NCBI RefSeq assembly: GCF_037911585.1
Contig: NZ_JBAJNS010000001.1
Span: 2,846,001 to 2,910,000, forward strand
Source: Streptomyces sp. GSL17-111
Lineage (GTDB): Bacteria; Actinomycetota; Actinomycetes; Streptomycetales; Streptomycetaceae
Direction: 5' to 3'
Length of the DNA: 64,000 bases
Positions 15,999 to 24,540 of this stretch are shown here, piece by piece. How positions within the stretch are numbered: position 1 is the stretch's first letter; the number at the start of each line of letters is the position of its first letter. The notes below the pieces were generated by a model. The model was not told where the DNA came from. It was given only the letters and a program-made list of their open reading frames with translations, and ran no database searches. The translations under genes and the position numbers were made by a program.

Positions 15999-17474
15999 GT
16001 GACTCAGCCCGAGCATCTGGAGGACCCCTGGGCGGCGACGCCCACCGCCGAGCGGCCCGGTGACCGCCTTCCCGTCTCCCGCCCCCGGCGCGGGGGCGAG
16101 CCCGAGGGCGAACAGCACGACCGCAGTCACGACGGCTTCTCCGGAAGTACCTTCGAACGCGTCCCGCCGCAGGACCTCGCCGCCGAACAGTCGGTCCTGG
16201 GCGGCATGCTCCTGTCGAAGGAGGCGATCGCGGACGTCGTGGAGGTCCTGCAGGGGCAGGACTTCTACCGCCCGGCGCACGAGACGATCTACCAGGCCGT
16301 CCTCGACCTCTACGCCAAGGGAGAGCCGGCCGACCCGATCACGGTCGCGGCCGAGCTCACCCGGCGCGGCGAGCTCACGAAGGTCGGCGGCAACGGCTAC
16401 CTGCACTCGCTGGTCCAGACGGTTCCCACGGCCGCCAACGCCGAGTACTACGCGGAGATCGTCCACGAACGGGCCGTCCTGCGGCGCCTCGTCGAGGCCG
16501 GCACCCGCATCACCCAGATGGGATACGCGGCCGACGGCGACGTCGACGAGATCGTGAACTCCGCGCAGGCCGAGATCTACGCCGTCACCGAGCAGCGCAC
16601 GTCCGAGGACTATCTGCCGCTCAACGAGATCATGGAGGGCGCCCTCGACGAGATCGAGGCCATCGGCTCCCGCAGCGGCCAGATGACCGGCGTGCCCACC
16701 GGCTTCACCGACCTCGACTCGCTGACGAACGGCCTCCACCCGGGACAGATGGTCGTCATCGCCGCCCGCCCCGCCATGGGCAAGTCCACGCTCGCCCTCG
16801 ACTTCGCCCGAGCGTGTTCCATCCGCAACAACCTGCCCAGCGTCATCTTCTCGCTCGAGATGGGACGCAACGAGATCGCGATGCGTCTGCTGTCCGCCGA
16901 GGCCCGCGTCGCCCTGCACCACATGCGGTCCGGCAGCATGACGGACGACGACTGGAACAAGATCGCCCGGCAGATGCCGCAGGTCACCGACGCCCCCCTC
17001 TACATCGACGACTCACCGAACCTGACGATGATGGAGATCCGCGCCAAGTGCCGGCGCCTCAAGCAGCGCAACGACCTCCAACTGATCGTCATCGACTACC
17101 TCCAGCTCATGCAGTCCGGCGGCTCCCGGCGTCCCGAGTCCCGCCAGCAGGAAGTCTCCGAGATGTCGCGGAACCTGAAGCTGCTCGCCAAGGAACTCGA
17201 AGTCCCCGTCATCGCGCTGTCCCAGCTCAACCGTGGACCGGAACAGCGCACCGACAAGAAGCCGATGGTCTCGGACCTGCGTGAGTCCGGCTCCATCGAG
17301 CAGGACGCCGACATGGTGATCCTCCTCCACCGTGAGGACGCCTACGAGAAGGAGTCCCCCAGGGCCGGCGAGGCCGACCTGATCGTGGCCAAGCACCGCA
17401 ACGGCCCCACCGCCACCATCACGGTGGCGTTCCAGGGCCACTACTCCCGCTTCGTGGACATGGCCCAGACCTGA
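15999..17474 (+). CDS. dnaB: Replicative DNA helicase DnaB
   Basis: A 491-residue hexameric helicase that unwinds DNA at the fork. An actinobacterial Pro/Arg-rich N-terminal extension precedes the N-terminal domain, which begins about RVPPQDLAAEQSVLGGMLLS. The RecA-like domain has Walker A in ARPAMGKSTLAL, Walker B in VIDYLQLM and the arginine-finger end GPTATITVAFQGHYSRF. No intein is present. The GTG at 15999 was chosen because GGGAGGAGG lies about 9 nt upstream; longer in-frame starts exist. It is not co-transcribed with rplI here, because the MATE gene lies between them on the other strand. Confidence 0.96.
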   Translation: MTQPEHLEDPWAATPTAERPGDRLPVSRPRRGGEPEGEQHDRSHDGFSGSTFERVPPQDLAAEQSVLGGMLLSKEAIADVVEVLQGQDFYRPAHETIYQAVLDLYAKGEPADPITVAAELTRRGELTKVGGNGYLHSLVQTVPTAANAEYYAEIVHERAVLRRLVEAGTRITQMGYAADGDVDEIVNSAQAEIYAVTEQRTSEDYLPLNEIMEGALDEIEAIGSRSGQMTGVPTGFTDLDSLTNGLHPGQMVVIAARPAMGKSTLALDFARACSIRNNLPSVIFSLEMGRNEIAMRLLSAEARVALHHMRSGSMTDDDWNKIARQMPQVTDAPLYIDDSPNLTMMEIRAKCRRLKQRNDLQLIVIDYLQLMQSGGSRRPESRQQEVSEMSRNLKLLAKELEVPVIALSQLNRGPEQRTDKKPMVSDLRESGSIEQDADMVILLHREDAYEKESPRAGEADLIVAKHRNGPTATITVAFQGHYSRFVDMAQT

Positions 17475-17560
17475 CCCGCTGCCGTGGGGGGGGCGAACGG
17501 CGTCGGTGCGGGTCGGTGCCTCGGGGCTGGGTCGAGGCGGTGTGAGGCAGGATGTGGGGC

Positions 17561-19027
17561 ATGACGAGCGTGCGTGACGAGGGGGTCGTGCGGCCCACGG
17601 TCGAGGACGAGGTCGCTGCCGCCGGGAGTGAGCTGATCGGCGGCCCCGTGGGGCGGCGCGCGCTGCTCGGTGCGCACTGGTGGACACCCGTGCGGGTCGT
17701 GGCGCTGTGTGCGTTGGGCCTTTTCGCCCTGGGAATGGTGCAGAAGCTGCCCTGCTACGAGGGCGGTTGGTTCTTCGGCCAGGGTGCCCAGTACGTGCAC
17801 GCCTGCTACTCCGACATTCCGCACCTCTATACGGGCCGGGGTTTCGAAGCGGGCATGACCCCGTACTTCGACCGCATCACGCAGTACTCCGGGGGCATGG
17901 AGTTCCTGGAGTACCCCGTGCTGACCGGGCTCTTCATGCAGGTCGCCGCCTGGTTGACGCCCGACTTCGCCCAAACGATGCAGGAGCAGCAGGCCTACTG
18001 GCTGGTCAACGCCGGGATGCTGATGGCCTGCACCGCGGTGCTCGCGGTGTGCGTGGCCCGCACCCACCGCAGGCGCCCCTGGGACGGGCTCCTGGTGGCG
18101 CTGGCCCCGGCCCTCGCGCTGACCGCCACGATCAACTGGGACCTGCTGGCCGTCGCCCTGACGGCGGCCGCGATGCTGATGTGGTCCCGGAGTCGTCCGC
18201 TGGCCTTCGGCCTGCTGCTCGGCCTCGCCACGGCCGCCAAGCTCTATCCCGTGCTCCTGCTGGGTCCCCTGCTCGTGTTGTGCTGGCGTGCGGCCCGCTG
18301 GCGGGCGTTCGGTGCGGCACTGGTGGGCACAGCGGTGTCGTGGCTGGGGGTCAACCTGCCGGTGATGCTGTTCGCGGCGGAGGGCTGGGCGACGTTCTAC
18401 ACCTTCTCCCAGGAACGGCCCGTGGACTACGGCTCGGTCTGGCTGATCATCTCCCAGCAGACCGGTCAGCCGTTGGAGAAGGCCAACGCCTACGGCATCC
18501 TCCTGATGCTGCTGGGCTGCGCGGCCATCGCCTTGCTGGCCCTCTACGCACCCCGTCGGCCGCGCTTCGCGCAGTTGGCCTTCCTGGTGGTGGCCCTCTT
18601 CATCCTCACCAACAAGGTCTACTCGCCGCAGTACGTGCTGTGGCTGATCCCCCTCGCCGCCCTCGCGCGCCCTCGCTGGCGCGACTTCCTGATCTGGCAG
18701 GCCTGCGAAGTCCTCTACTTCCTCGGCATCTGGATGTACCTGGCCTACACGACGGGCGGGAACGAGCAGGGTCTGCCGCAGGACGGGTACCACGTCGCGA
18801 TCGCCGTGCACCTCATCGGCGTGCTCTACCTGTGCGGCATGGTCGTCCGAGACGTGATGCTGCCCGAGAACGACCCGGTCCGCCGGGACGGTTCGGACGA
18901 TCCCGCCGGCGGAGTGCTCGACGGTGCCCCCGATGCCTTTACGGCGAACGGGACTCTCTCAGGTGACTCCGAGCCGTCGTTCGACGCGGAGGGCCGCACC
19001 GTACGCTGGGGGAACCCGAGCGGCTGA
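17561..19027 (+). CDS. GT87-type membrane glycosyltransferase (DUF2029)
   Basis: A ~488-residue polytopic membrane protein with 10 or more hydrophobic segments. Residues near the start of the transport core read FDRITQYSGGMEFLEYPVL, the conserved loop of the GT87/DUF2029 family, and INWDLLAVAL follows later. Characterised relatives are mannosyltransferases that use polyprenyl-phosphate mannose on the outer face of the membrane (for example PimE in mycobacteria). The acceptor here is unknown. A second ATG at 17552 is equally possible; GAGG is 4 nt before it. The gene follows dnaB by under 100 nt. Confidence 0.8.
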   Translation: MTSVRDEGVVRPTVEDEVAAAGSELIGGPVGRRALLGAHWWTPVRVVALCALGLFALGMVQKLPCYEGGWFFGQGAQYVHACYSDIPHLYTGRGFEAGMTPYFDRITQYSGGMEFLEYPVLTGLFMQVAAWLTPDFAQTMQEQQAYWLVNAGMLMACTAVLAVCVARTHRRRPWDGLLVALAPALALTATINWDLLAVALTAAAMLMWSRSRPLAFGLLLGLATAAKLYPVLLLGPLLVLCWRAARWRAFGAALVGTAVSWLGVNLPVMLFAAEGWATFYTFSQERPVDYGSVWLIISQQTGQPLEKANAYGILLMLLGCAAIALLALYAPRRPRFAQLAFLVVALFILTNKVYSPQYVLWLIPLAALARPRWRDFLIWQACEVLYFLGIWMYLAYTTGGNEQGLPQDGYHVAIAVHLIGVLYLCGMVVRDVMLPENDPVRRDGSDDPAGGVLDGAPDAFTANGTLSGDSEPSFDAEGRTVRWGNPSG

Positions 19028-19045
19028 ACGGAGTCCTCAGGCGCT

Positions 19046-19059
19046 GTTTCACGTGAAAC
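19046..19059. other. parS partition site
   Basis: Exact GTTTCACGTGAAAC between the GT87 stop (19027) and the MFS start (19089), only 29 nt before that start codon. Confidence 0.9.
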
Positions 19060-19088
19060 ATGAGAACGACCGGAAGCCGAGGCGACGT

Positions 19089-20384
19089 ATGCCCGCCGTA
19101 CGGGGGAACCTGATCCACGACGCACGGACCCTCGCGCGGTTCCGGAACTTCCGCCGGCTCCTCACGGTCCGCCTCCTGTCCCAACTGGCTGACGGTGTCT
19201 ACCAGGTGGCTCTGGCGGCATACGTGGTCTTCTCCCCCGAGCGGGAAGCCTCGGCGGGAGCCATCGCGGGAGCTCTCGCCGTGCTGCTGCTCCCCTACTC
19301 CCTCCTCGGCCCGTTCGTCGGCGTGCTGCTGGACCGCTGGCGCCGTCGTCAGGTGCTGCTCTTCGGCAACCTGCTGCGTTCCGTCCTGGCTCTCGGCACC
19401 TGCGCCCTGGTGCTGGCCTCCGTCCCGACGTGGTTGTTCTACCTCTCCGCCCTCTCGGTCACCGCCGTCAACCGGTTCATCCTGGCCGGGCTCTCCGCAG
19501 CACTGCCACGCGTGGTGGACGGCGACCGCCTGGTGATGGCCAACTCGGTCTCGCCCACGGCGGGGACCCTCGCAGCGACCCTGGGCGCCGGGCTGGCCCT
19601 CGGTCTGCGGGCCCTCCTCAGCGAGGGCGCCACCGCGGACGCCTGGGTGGTACTGAGCGCAGCCGCGATCTACGCACTCGCCGGACTCTCGGCGCTGCGG
19701 ATGGGGCCCGATCTCCTGGGCCCCGATCCCGCACAGGCGCAGCCCCGTGTCCTTGCGGCAGTCGTCGGCACGGCTCGGGGGCTCGTGGACGGGGTCCGTC
19801 ACCTGGTCCACCGGCGCATCGCCGCTCACACGCTGCTCGCCGTGGGCGTCATGCGCTTCTGCTACGGCGGACTGACCGTCATGGTGCTGATGCTGTGCCG
19901 CTACGCATGGAGTGACAGCGTCTCGGAGGGGATGGCGCTCCTCGGTGTCGCGCTCGCCGTGTCCGGCCTCGGTTTCTTCGTCGCGGCCGTCGTCACCCCC
20001 TGGGGCGCCCGACGGCTCGGCCGGCTCGGCTGGATGGCTTGGTGCGCGACGGGCGCAGCCGCCCTCCTGCCTGTGTTGGGTCTTCCGTTCCAGCCCGTCC
20101 CCATGCTGGCCGCCGCCTTCCTCCTGGGCGCGGCATCCCAGGGAGCGAAGATCATCACTGACACCGTCGTGCAGTCTGCCGTGGACGACGGCTTCCGCGG
20201 GCGGGTGTTCGCCCTGTACGACATGCAGTACAACGTGGCGTTCGTCGGGGCGGCGGCGGTGGCCGCGCTGGTGCTGCCTCCCGATGGCCGGTCGGCCGCT
20301 CTCGTCGTCGGCATCGCGGTGCTGTACGGGCTGACGGCCGTCGGGGTTTTCCGGCTCAGGACGATCGAGTCGAGGCAGCCCTGA
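19089..20384 (+). CDS. MFS transporter
   Basis: A 431-residue major facilitator protein with 12 predicted membrane segments. The loop GVLLDRWRRRQVLL after segment 2 matches the MFS motif A, and GARRLGRLG is its partner in the second half. It is of the drug-exporter-like type without obvious substrate residues. The ATG at 19089 is the first start after the parS site. A longer reading frame upstream would run through parS and into the previous gene and lacks a ribosome site. It ends in front of the 42-bp palindrome at 20410. Confidence 0.85.
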   Translation: MPAVRGNLIHDARTLARFRNFRRLLTVRLLSQLADGVYQVALAAYVVFSPEREASAGAIAGALAVLLLPYSLLGPFVGVLLDRWRRRQVLLFGNLLRSVLALGTCALVLASVPTWLFYLSALSVTAVNRFILAGLSAALPRVVDGDRLVMANSVSPTAGTLAATLGAGLALGLRALLSEGATADAWVVLSAAAIYALAGLSALRMGPDLLGPDPAQAQPRVLAAVVGTARGLVDGVRHLVHRRIAAHTLLAVGVMRFCYGGLTVMVLMLCRYAWSDSVSEGMALLGVALAVSGLGFFVAAVVTPWGARRLGRLGWMAWCATGAAALLPVLGLPFQPVPMLAAAFLLGAASQGAKIITDTVVQSAVDDGFRGRVFALYDMQYNVAFVGAAAVAALVLPPDGRSAALVVGIAVLYGLTAVGVFRLRTIESRQP

Positions 20385-20409
20385 CAGCGGACCCATGGGC
20401 TCGGCTCGT

Positions 20410-20451
20410 GGACGGTGGGCTGTGTTTCACGTGAAACACAGCCCACCGTCC
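20410..20451. terminator. Perfect 42-bp palindrome with parS at its centre
   Basis: Arms GGACGGTGGGCTGT and ACAGCCCACCGTCC continue inward to a central parS without any mismatch. It separates the convergent MFS and CCA-transferase genes, the same arrangement as 9309-9350. Confidence 0.7.
20424..20437. other. parS partition site
   Basis: Exact GTTTCACGTGAAAC inside the palindrome at 20410-20451. Confidence 0.9.
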
Positions 20452-20465
20452 CGCTCGCTCGCGTA

Positions 20466-21950
20466 TCAGCCCTGCTGCTCCGCCCACCACTTCTTGAGCA
20501 GGGAGACCGCCGCCTCCCGACTCATCGGACCGTGCTCCAGCCTCTGGTCCAGCAGGAACCGGTAGGCCGCGCCGATCTCCGGGCCCGGCTTCAGGTCCAG
20601 GGCCTCCATGATCTCGTTGCCGTTGAGGTCCGGGCGGATCGCGTCCAGTTCCTCCTGCTCCTGCAGCTGGGCGATGCGCTCCTCCAGACCGTCATAGGCG
20701 CGTGAGAGCGCGGCGGCCTTGCGCTTGTTCCTGGTGGTGCAGTCGGAGCGGGTGAGCCTGTGCAGCCGGTCCAGGAGCGGGCCCGCGTCGCGTACGTAGC
20801 GCCGCACTGCGGAATCCGTCCACTCGCCCGAGCCGTACCCGTGAAAGCGCAGGTGTAGCTCGACGAGTCGGGAGACGTCCTTGACGAGCTCACCCGAGTA
20901 CTTCAGTGCCGTCATCCGCTTCCGGGTCATCTTCGCCCCCACCACCTCGTGGTGGTGGAACGAGACCCGACCGTCCTTCTCGAAGCGTCGCGTCCTCGGC
21001 TTCCCGATGTCGTGCAGGAGGGCGGCCAGGCGGAGCGTGAGGTCCGGTCCGCCGTCCTCCAGATCCATCGCCTGCTCCAGCACGGTCAGCGAGTGCTCGT
21101 AGACGTCCTTGTGCCGGTGGTGCTCGTCCCGCTCCAGCCGCAGGGCGGGCAGCTCGGGCACCACGCGCTCGGCCAGTCCGGTGTCCACCAGGATCTCCAG
21201 CCCCTTCCGGGGATGGTCGGAGAGGACCAGCTTGTTCAGCTCGTCCCGGACCCGTTCCGCCGAGACGATGTCGATGCGCTCGGCCATGTCGCGCAGGGCC
21301 GCCAGCACGGGCCCGGCCACGGTGAAGTCGAGCTGGGCCGCGAACCGGGCGGCCCGCATCATCCGCAGCGGGTCGTCCGAGAAGGACGCCTCCGGGGTGC
21401 CCGGCGTGCGCAGCACCCTGCGCGCCAGATCCTCCAGACCTCGGTGCGGATCGATGAACTCCTTCTCCGGCAGGGCCACCGCCATCGCGTTGACCGTGAA
21501 ATCACGACGCACGAGGTCTTCCTCGATGGAGTCGCCGTAGGACACGTCCGGCTTCCGGGAAGAACGGTCGTAGATCTCGGACCGGTAGGTCGTGACCTCG
21601 ATCTGGTACTCCTGGGCGCCTTCGTCCTCCTCGACGGCCTTGATACAGCCGACCGTGCCGAAGGCGATGCCGACCTCCCACACCGCGTCCGCCCACGGCC
21701 GCACGATCTTCAGGACGTCCTGCGGGCGCGCGTCCGTGGTGAAGTCCAGATCGTTGCCGAGCCGCCCCAGCAGAGCGTCCCGTACTGATCCGCCGACCAG
21801 GGCGAGGGAGAAGCCGGCGTCCTGGAAGCGCCGGGCCAGGTCGTCGGCCACGGGGGACACCCTCAGCAGCTCCGTCACCGCACGGCGCTGCGCGGTGCTG
21901 AGCTCCTGGTTCGGCTGCTGGACGTTGCTGTCAGTCTTGGCGTTCGGCAC
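20466..21950 (-). CDS. pcnA: CCA tRNA nucleotidyltransferase
   Basis: A 494-residue enzyme of the class II polymerase beta superfamily. The catalytic head shows LVGGSVRDALLGRLGNDLDF (~residues 52-70), with the GGSVRD and DLD metal-binding motifs. RRDFTVNAMA and the RxxR-like FAAQLDF follow. The C-terminal half holds an HD domain, LAALLHDIGKPRTR, typical of the bacterial CCA-adding or poly(A)-polymerase-like form. Neither tRNA-Ile nor tRNA-Ala here encodes CCA in the extra 3' bases, which makes this enzyme necessary. The start is a GTG at 21950 without a good ribosome site, so it is uncertain. Confidence 0.93.
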   Translation of the reverse strand: MPNAKTDSNVQQPNQELSTAQRRAVTELLRVSPVADDLARRFQDAGFSLALVGGSVRDALLGRLGNDLDFTTDARPQDVLKIVRPWADAVWEVGIAFGTVGCIKAVEEDEGAQEYQIEVTTYRSEIYDRSSRKPDVSYGDSIEEDLVRRDFTVNAMAVALPEKEFIDPHRGLEDLARRVLRTPGTPEASFSDDPLRMMRAARFAAQLDFTVAGPVLAALRDMAERIDIVSAERVRDELNKLVLSDHPRKGLEILVDTGLAERVVPELPALRLERDEHHRHKDVYEHSLTVLEQAMDLEDGGPDLTLRLAALLHDIGKPRTRRFEKDGRVSFHHHEVVGAKMTRKRMTALKYSGELVKDVSRLVELHLRFHGYGSGEWTDSAVRRYVRDAGPLLDRLHRLTRSDCTTRNKRKAAALSRAYDGLEERIAQLQEQEELDAIRPDLNGNEIMEALDLKPGPEIGAAYRFLLDQRLEHGPMSREAAVSLLKKWWAEQQG

Positions 21951-22148
21951 AACAGCACAGGGTACGTGCCGCTTCCCGCCCGCCGCGCACCCATTCCGCT
22001 CCGGTGCCGCCGTAGGCCCTTATCCCGGTGCGCGCGGGGAGGCTGGGGGCGTGACGTACACCGCGGCACCCCCGGCCCGCAGGGCTCGTTAGCATCGGGA
22101 GAGCGGCAGACCACCAGCGGTAGAGCGGAAGACGGGACGGACGATCGC

Positions 22149-24491
22149 GTGGCCGAAGCGCCGAAGACCCCGGGGAGGCATTCCGCCCCTGCGCCCAGAC
22201 GTCGACTGCACCGCATGGCGACGGCCGTCATGCTCTCGCCGCTACTCGCGAGCGCCCTGCACGCGGCACCGGCCTCAGCGGCTCCCGCCGCCCCCGCCCT
22301 CGGCACCAGCACCGGGAGCACCACACTGACCGACGCGGAGGCGGGCGCCGAGGCGGCCGAGGTGTCGATCACCAAGGTGAGCCCCGTGATCCCCGACGGG
22401 GAGGACACGCTCACCATCAGCGGAAGCGTGACCAACCGGTCACGCGATGCTCTCACCGAGCTTGAGGTCAACCTTCGCACCGGCCCGGTCCTCACCACGC
22501 GGAGCTCGATCGAGCGGGCCGCCGACCGAGAGGGCTTCGCCTACGACCAGGACGGCCGGGAGGTCACGGACGACGCCACGGCGCTGCCGATGGAGGACCT
22601 GCCCTCCGGTAGTACGCGGTCCTTCACGCTCGACGTGCCGGTAGAGGACCTCGGGTTCGACGAGAGCGGGACGTACCAGCTCGGTGTGGCCCTGTCCGGT
22701 CACACCCGTTCCGTGGGGTACGAGCAGGTGCTCGGTATCGAGCGGACCTTCCTGCCCTGGCAGCCGGAGCCGGCCTCGACCCGTACCGACATCACGTTCC
22801 TGTGGCCGCTGGTCTCCACCCCGCACCTCACCGCCCGTACCGCATCGGACGAACAGCAGACGCCCGTCTTCCGCGATGAGGACCTTCTCGACGAGATCTC
22901 CCCGGGCGGGCGCCTCTACGAGCTCGTACGGCAGGGGGCCGACCTCCCGGTGACGTGGGTCATCGACCCCGACCTCCTCGCCTCGGTGGACGCGATGCGA
23001 CAGGCCTACCAGGTCGAGACGCCCGACGGGCCGGTCGCAGGACGCGGCCAGGACGTCGCGAACCGGTGGCTCAACGATCTCCAGGACGCCACCGAGGACC
23101 GCGAGGTCGTCGCCCTTCCCTTCGGTGATCCCGACGTGGCCTCCCTGGCCCACCGCGGCCGCGACGTGTCCGGCTCCCTGGGGCATCTGCAGACGGCCAC
23201 CGCGGCGGCCGAGGTCACCACCGAGACGATCCTCAACACCACTCCCGAGACCGACTTCGCCTGGCCGGTGGAGGGCGCCGTCGACGGCTCCGTCGTCGCT
23301 GTCGCCACCTCGGCGGGGGCCCGGAACGTCATCACGCGCAGCGACAGCCTGCGGGAGGACCGCAGCCTCCCCTACACGCCGAACGCCGCGCGGCCGATCG
23401 GCGGGGGCATCACCGCGGTGTCGGCGGACGCCACGCTGTCCACTCTGTTCCGCAGCGACATGACCCGGGCGGACACCACCACGGACGCGGTCCAGCGGTT
23501 CGTCTCCCACACGCTGTCCATCACCGAGGAGAACCCGACGAAGCGCCGCAGCATCCTTGTGGCGCCGGAGCGCATGCCCACGGCGAGCCAGGCGGGGGTC
23601 ATGGCGACGGCCGTGGAGGCGCTGGCGGAGCACGGCGGCTGGGCCCGCTTCATCGACCTCGCCGAGACGGCGAAGGCGGAGCCGGACGCTCGGGCGAACC
23701 GGAAGGTGCCGGGGGCCAAGGCCTATCCCGAGCGGCTACGGGAGCAGGAGCTGCCCACCGAGGCCTTCGAGTCCATGCGGGCGACGCAGACCACCCTCAA
23801 GGACTTCGCGGTCATCCTCAGCCAGGAGGACCGCGTGGTGACGCCGTTCGGCAGTGCCGTCCGGCGCGAGATGTCCACGGCCTGGCGCGGCCGTGGCGAG
23901 GAGGCCCAGGCATACCGGGAGTCCGTCCACGACTACCTCATGAGCCTCACCCAGCAGGTCCAGCTCGTCCCGAAGTCGCCCATGACGCTGTCCGGCCGGA
24001 GCGCCACCATCCCCGTGACGGTGCAGAACAACCTGGTGCAGGAGGTCGACGGCCTGGAGCTGCGGCTGACCTCCGGGCGCCGGATCGGGTTGGAGATCGA
24101 CGACGAGGTCAAGTCCGTCGTCGTCGAGGGCGGACACAGCCAGTCGATCACCTTCGACACCTCGGCCAAGGCGAACGGCCGCACCTTCCTGACCGCCCAG
24201 CTCTACACCGAGGACAACAAGCCGTACGGCGAGCCGATGACGTTCCAGGTCGACGTCACGGAGATCACCTCCACCGTGCTGCTCGTCATCGCCGGCGGCG
24301 TCCTGCTCGTCGTACTCGCCGGCGTGCGGATGTACACGCAGCGCAAGCGACGCGGCCCCCGACCCGACCCCGACGCCCCGCTTTCCTCCGGCGAGGACGT
24401 CCCCGAGGACGACTCCGGGGCGACCGGAAGCGAGGACACCGGGCCGGAAAGCACGGAGTCCCCCGGACCAGGTGAGAAAGTGGACCGTTGA
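22149..24491 (+). CDS. DUF6049 secreted membrane-anchored protein
   Basis: A ~780-residue protein exported across the membrane. An N-terminal basic stretch and hydrophobic core (MATAVMLSPLLASALHAAPA) form a signal peptide. The extracellular part has repeated beta-type segments such as SGSVTNRSRDALTELEVNLR and a final STVLLVIAGGVLLVVLAGVR membrane anchor with a short basic cytoplasmic end. I place it in DUF6049, the family usually found directly upstream of murJ in actinobacteria. Function is not known; the position suggests cell-wall assembly. The start (GTG at 22149) is a choice among several in-frame GTG codons. It overlaps no gene and ends 49 nt before murJ. Confidence 0.8.
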   Translation: MAEAPKTPGRHSAPAPRRRLHRMATAVMLSPLLASALHAAPASAAPAAPALGTSTGSTTLTDAEAGAEAAEVSITKVSPVIPDGEDTLTISGSVTNRSRDALTELEVNLRTGPVLTTRSSIERAADREGFAYDQDGREVTDDATALPMEDLPSGSTRSFTLDVPVEDLGFDESGTYQLGVALSGHTRSVGYEQVLGIERTFLPWQPEPASTRTDITFLWPLVSTPHLTARTASDEQQTPVFRDEDLLDEISPGGRLYELVRQGADLPVTWVIDPDLLASVDAMRQAYQVETPDGPVAGRGQDVANRWLNDLQDATEDREVVALPFGDPDVASLAHRGRDVSGSLGHLQTATAAAEVTTETILNTTPETDFAWPVEGAVDGSVVAVATSAGARNVITRSDSLREDRSLPYTPNAARPIGGGITAVSADATLSTLFRSDMTRADTTTDAVQRFVSHTLSITEENPTKRRSILVAPERMPTASQAGVMATAVEALAEHGGWARFIDLAETAKAEPDARANRKVPGAKAYPERLREQELPTEAFESMRATQTTLKDFAVILSQEDRVVTPFGSAVRREMSTAWRGRGEEAQAYRESVHDYLMSLTQQVQLVPKSPMTLSGRSATIPVTVQNNLVQEVDGLELRLTSGRRIGLEIDDEVKSVVVEGGHSQSITFDTSAKANGRTFLTAQLYTEDNKPYGEPMTFQVDVTEITSTVLLVIAGGVLLVVLAGVRMYTQRKRRGPRPDPDAPLSSGEDVPEDDSGATGSEDTGPESTESPGPGEKVDR

Positions 24492-24540
24492 GCGAGGTAC
24501 CGGGCCGAACGCCGGCGCGACTGATGAGGTGGGGTACGCA

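Noticed and set aside
18924..19088. Longer N-terminus for the MFS transporter
   Set aside because: It would read through the parS site and the end of the GT87 gene and has no ribosome site.
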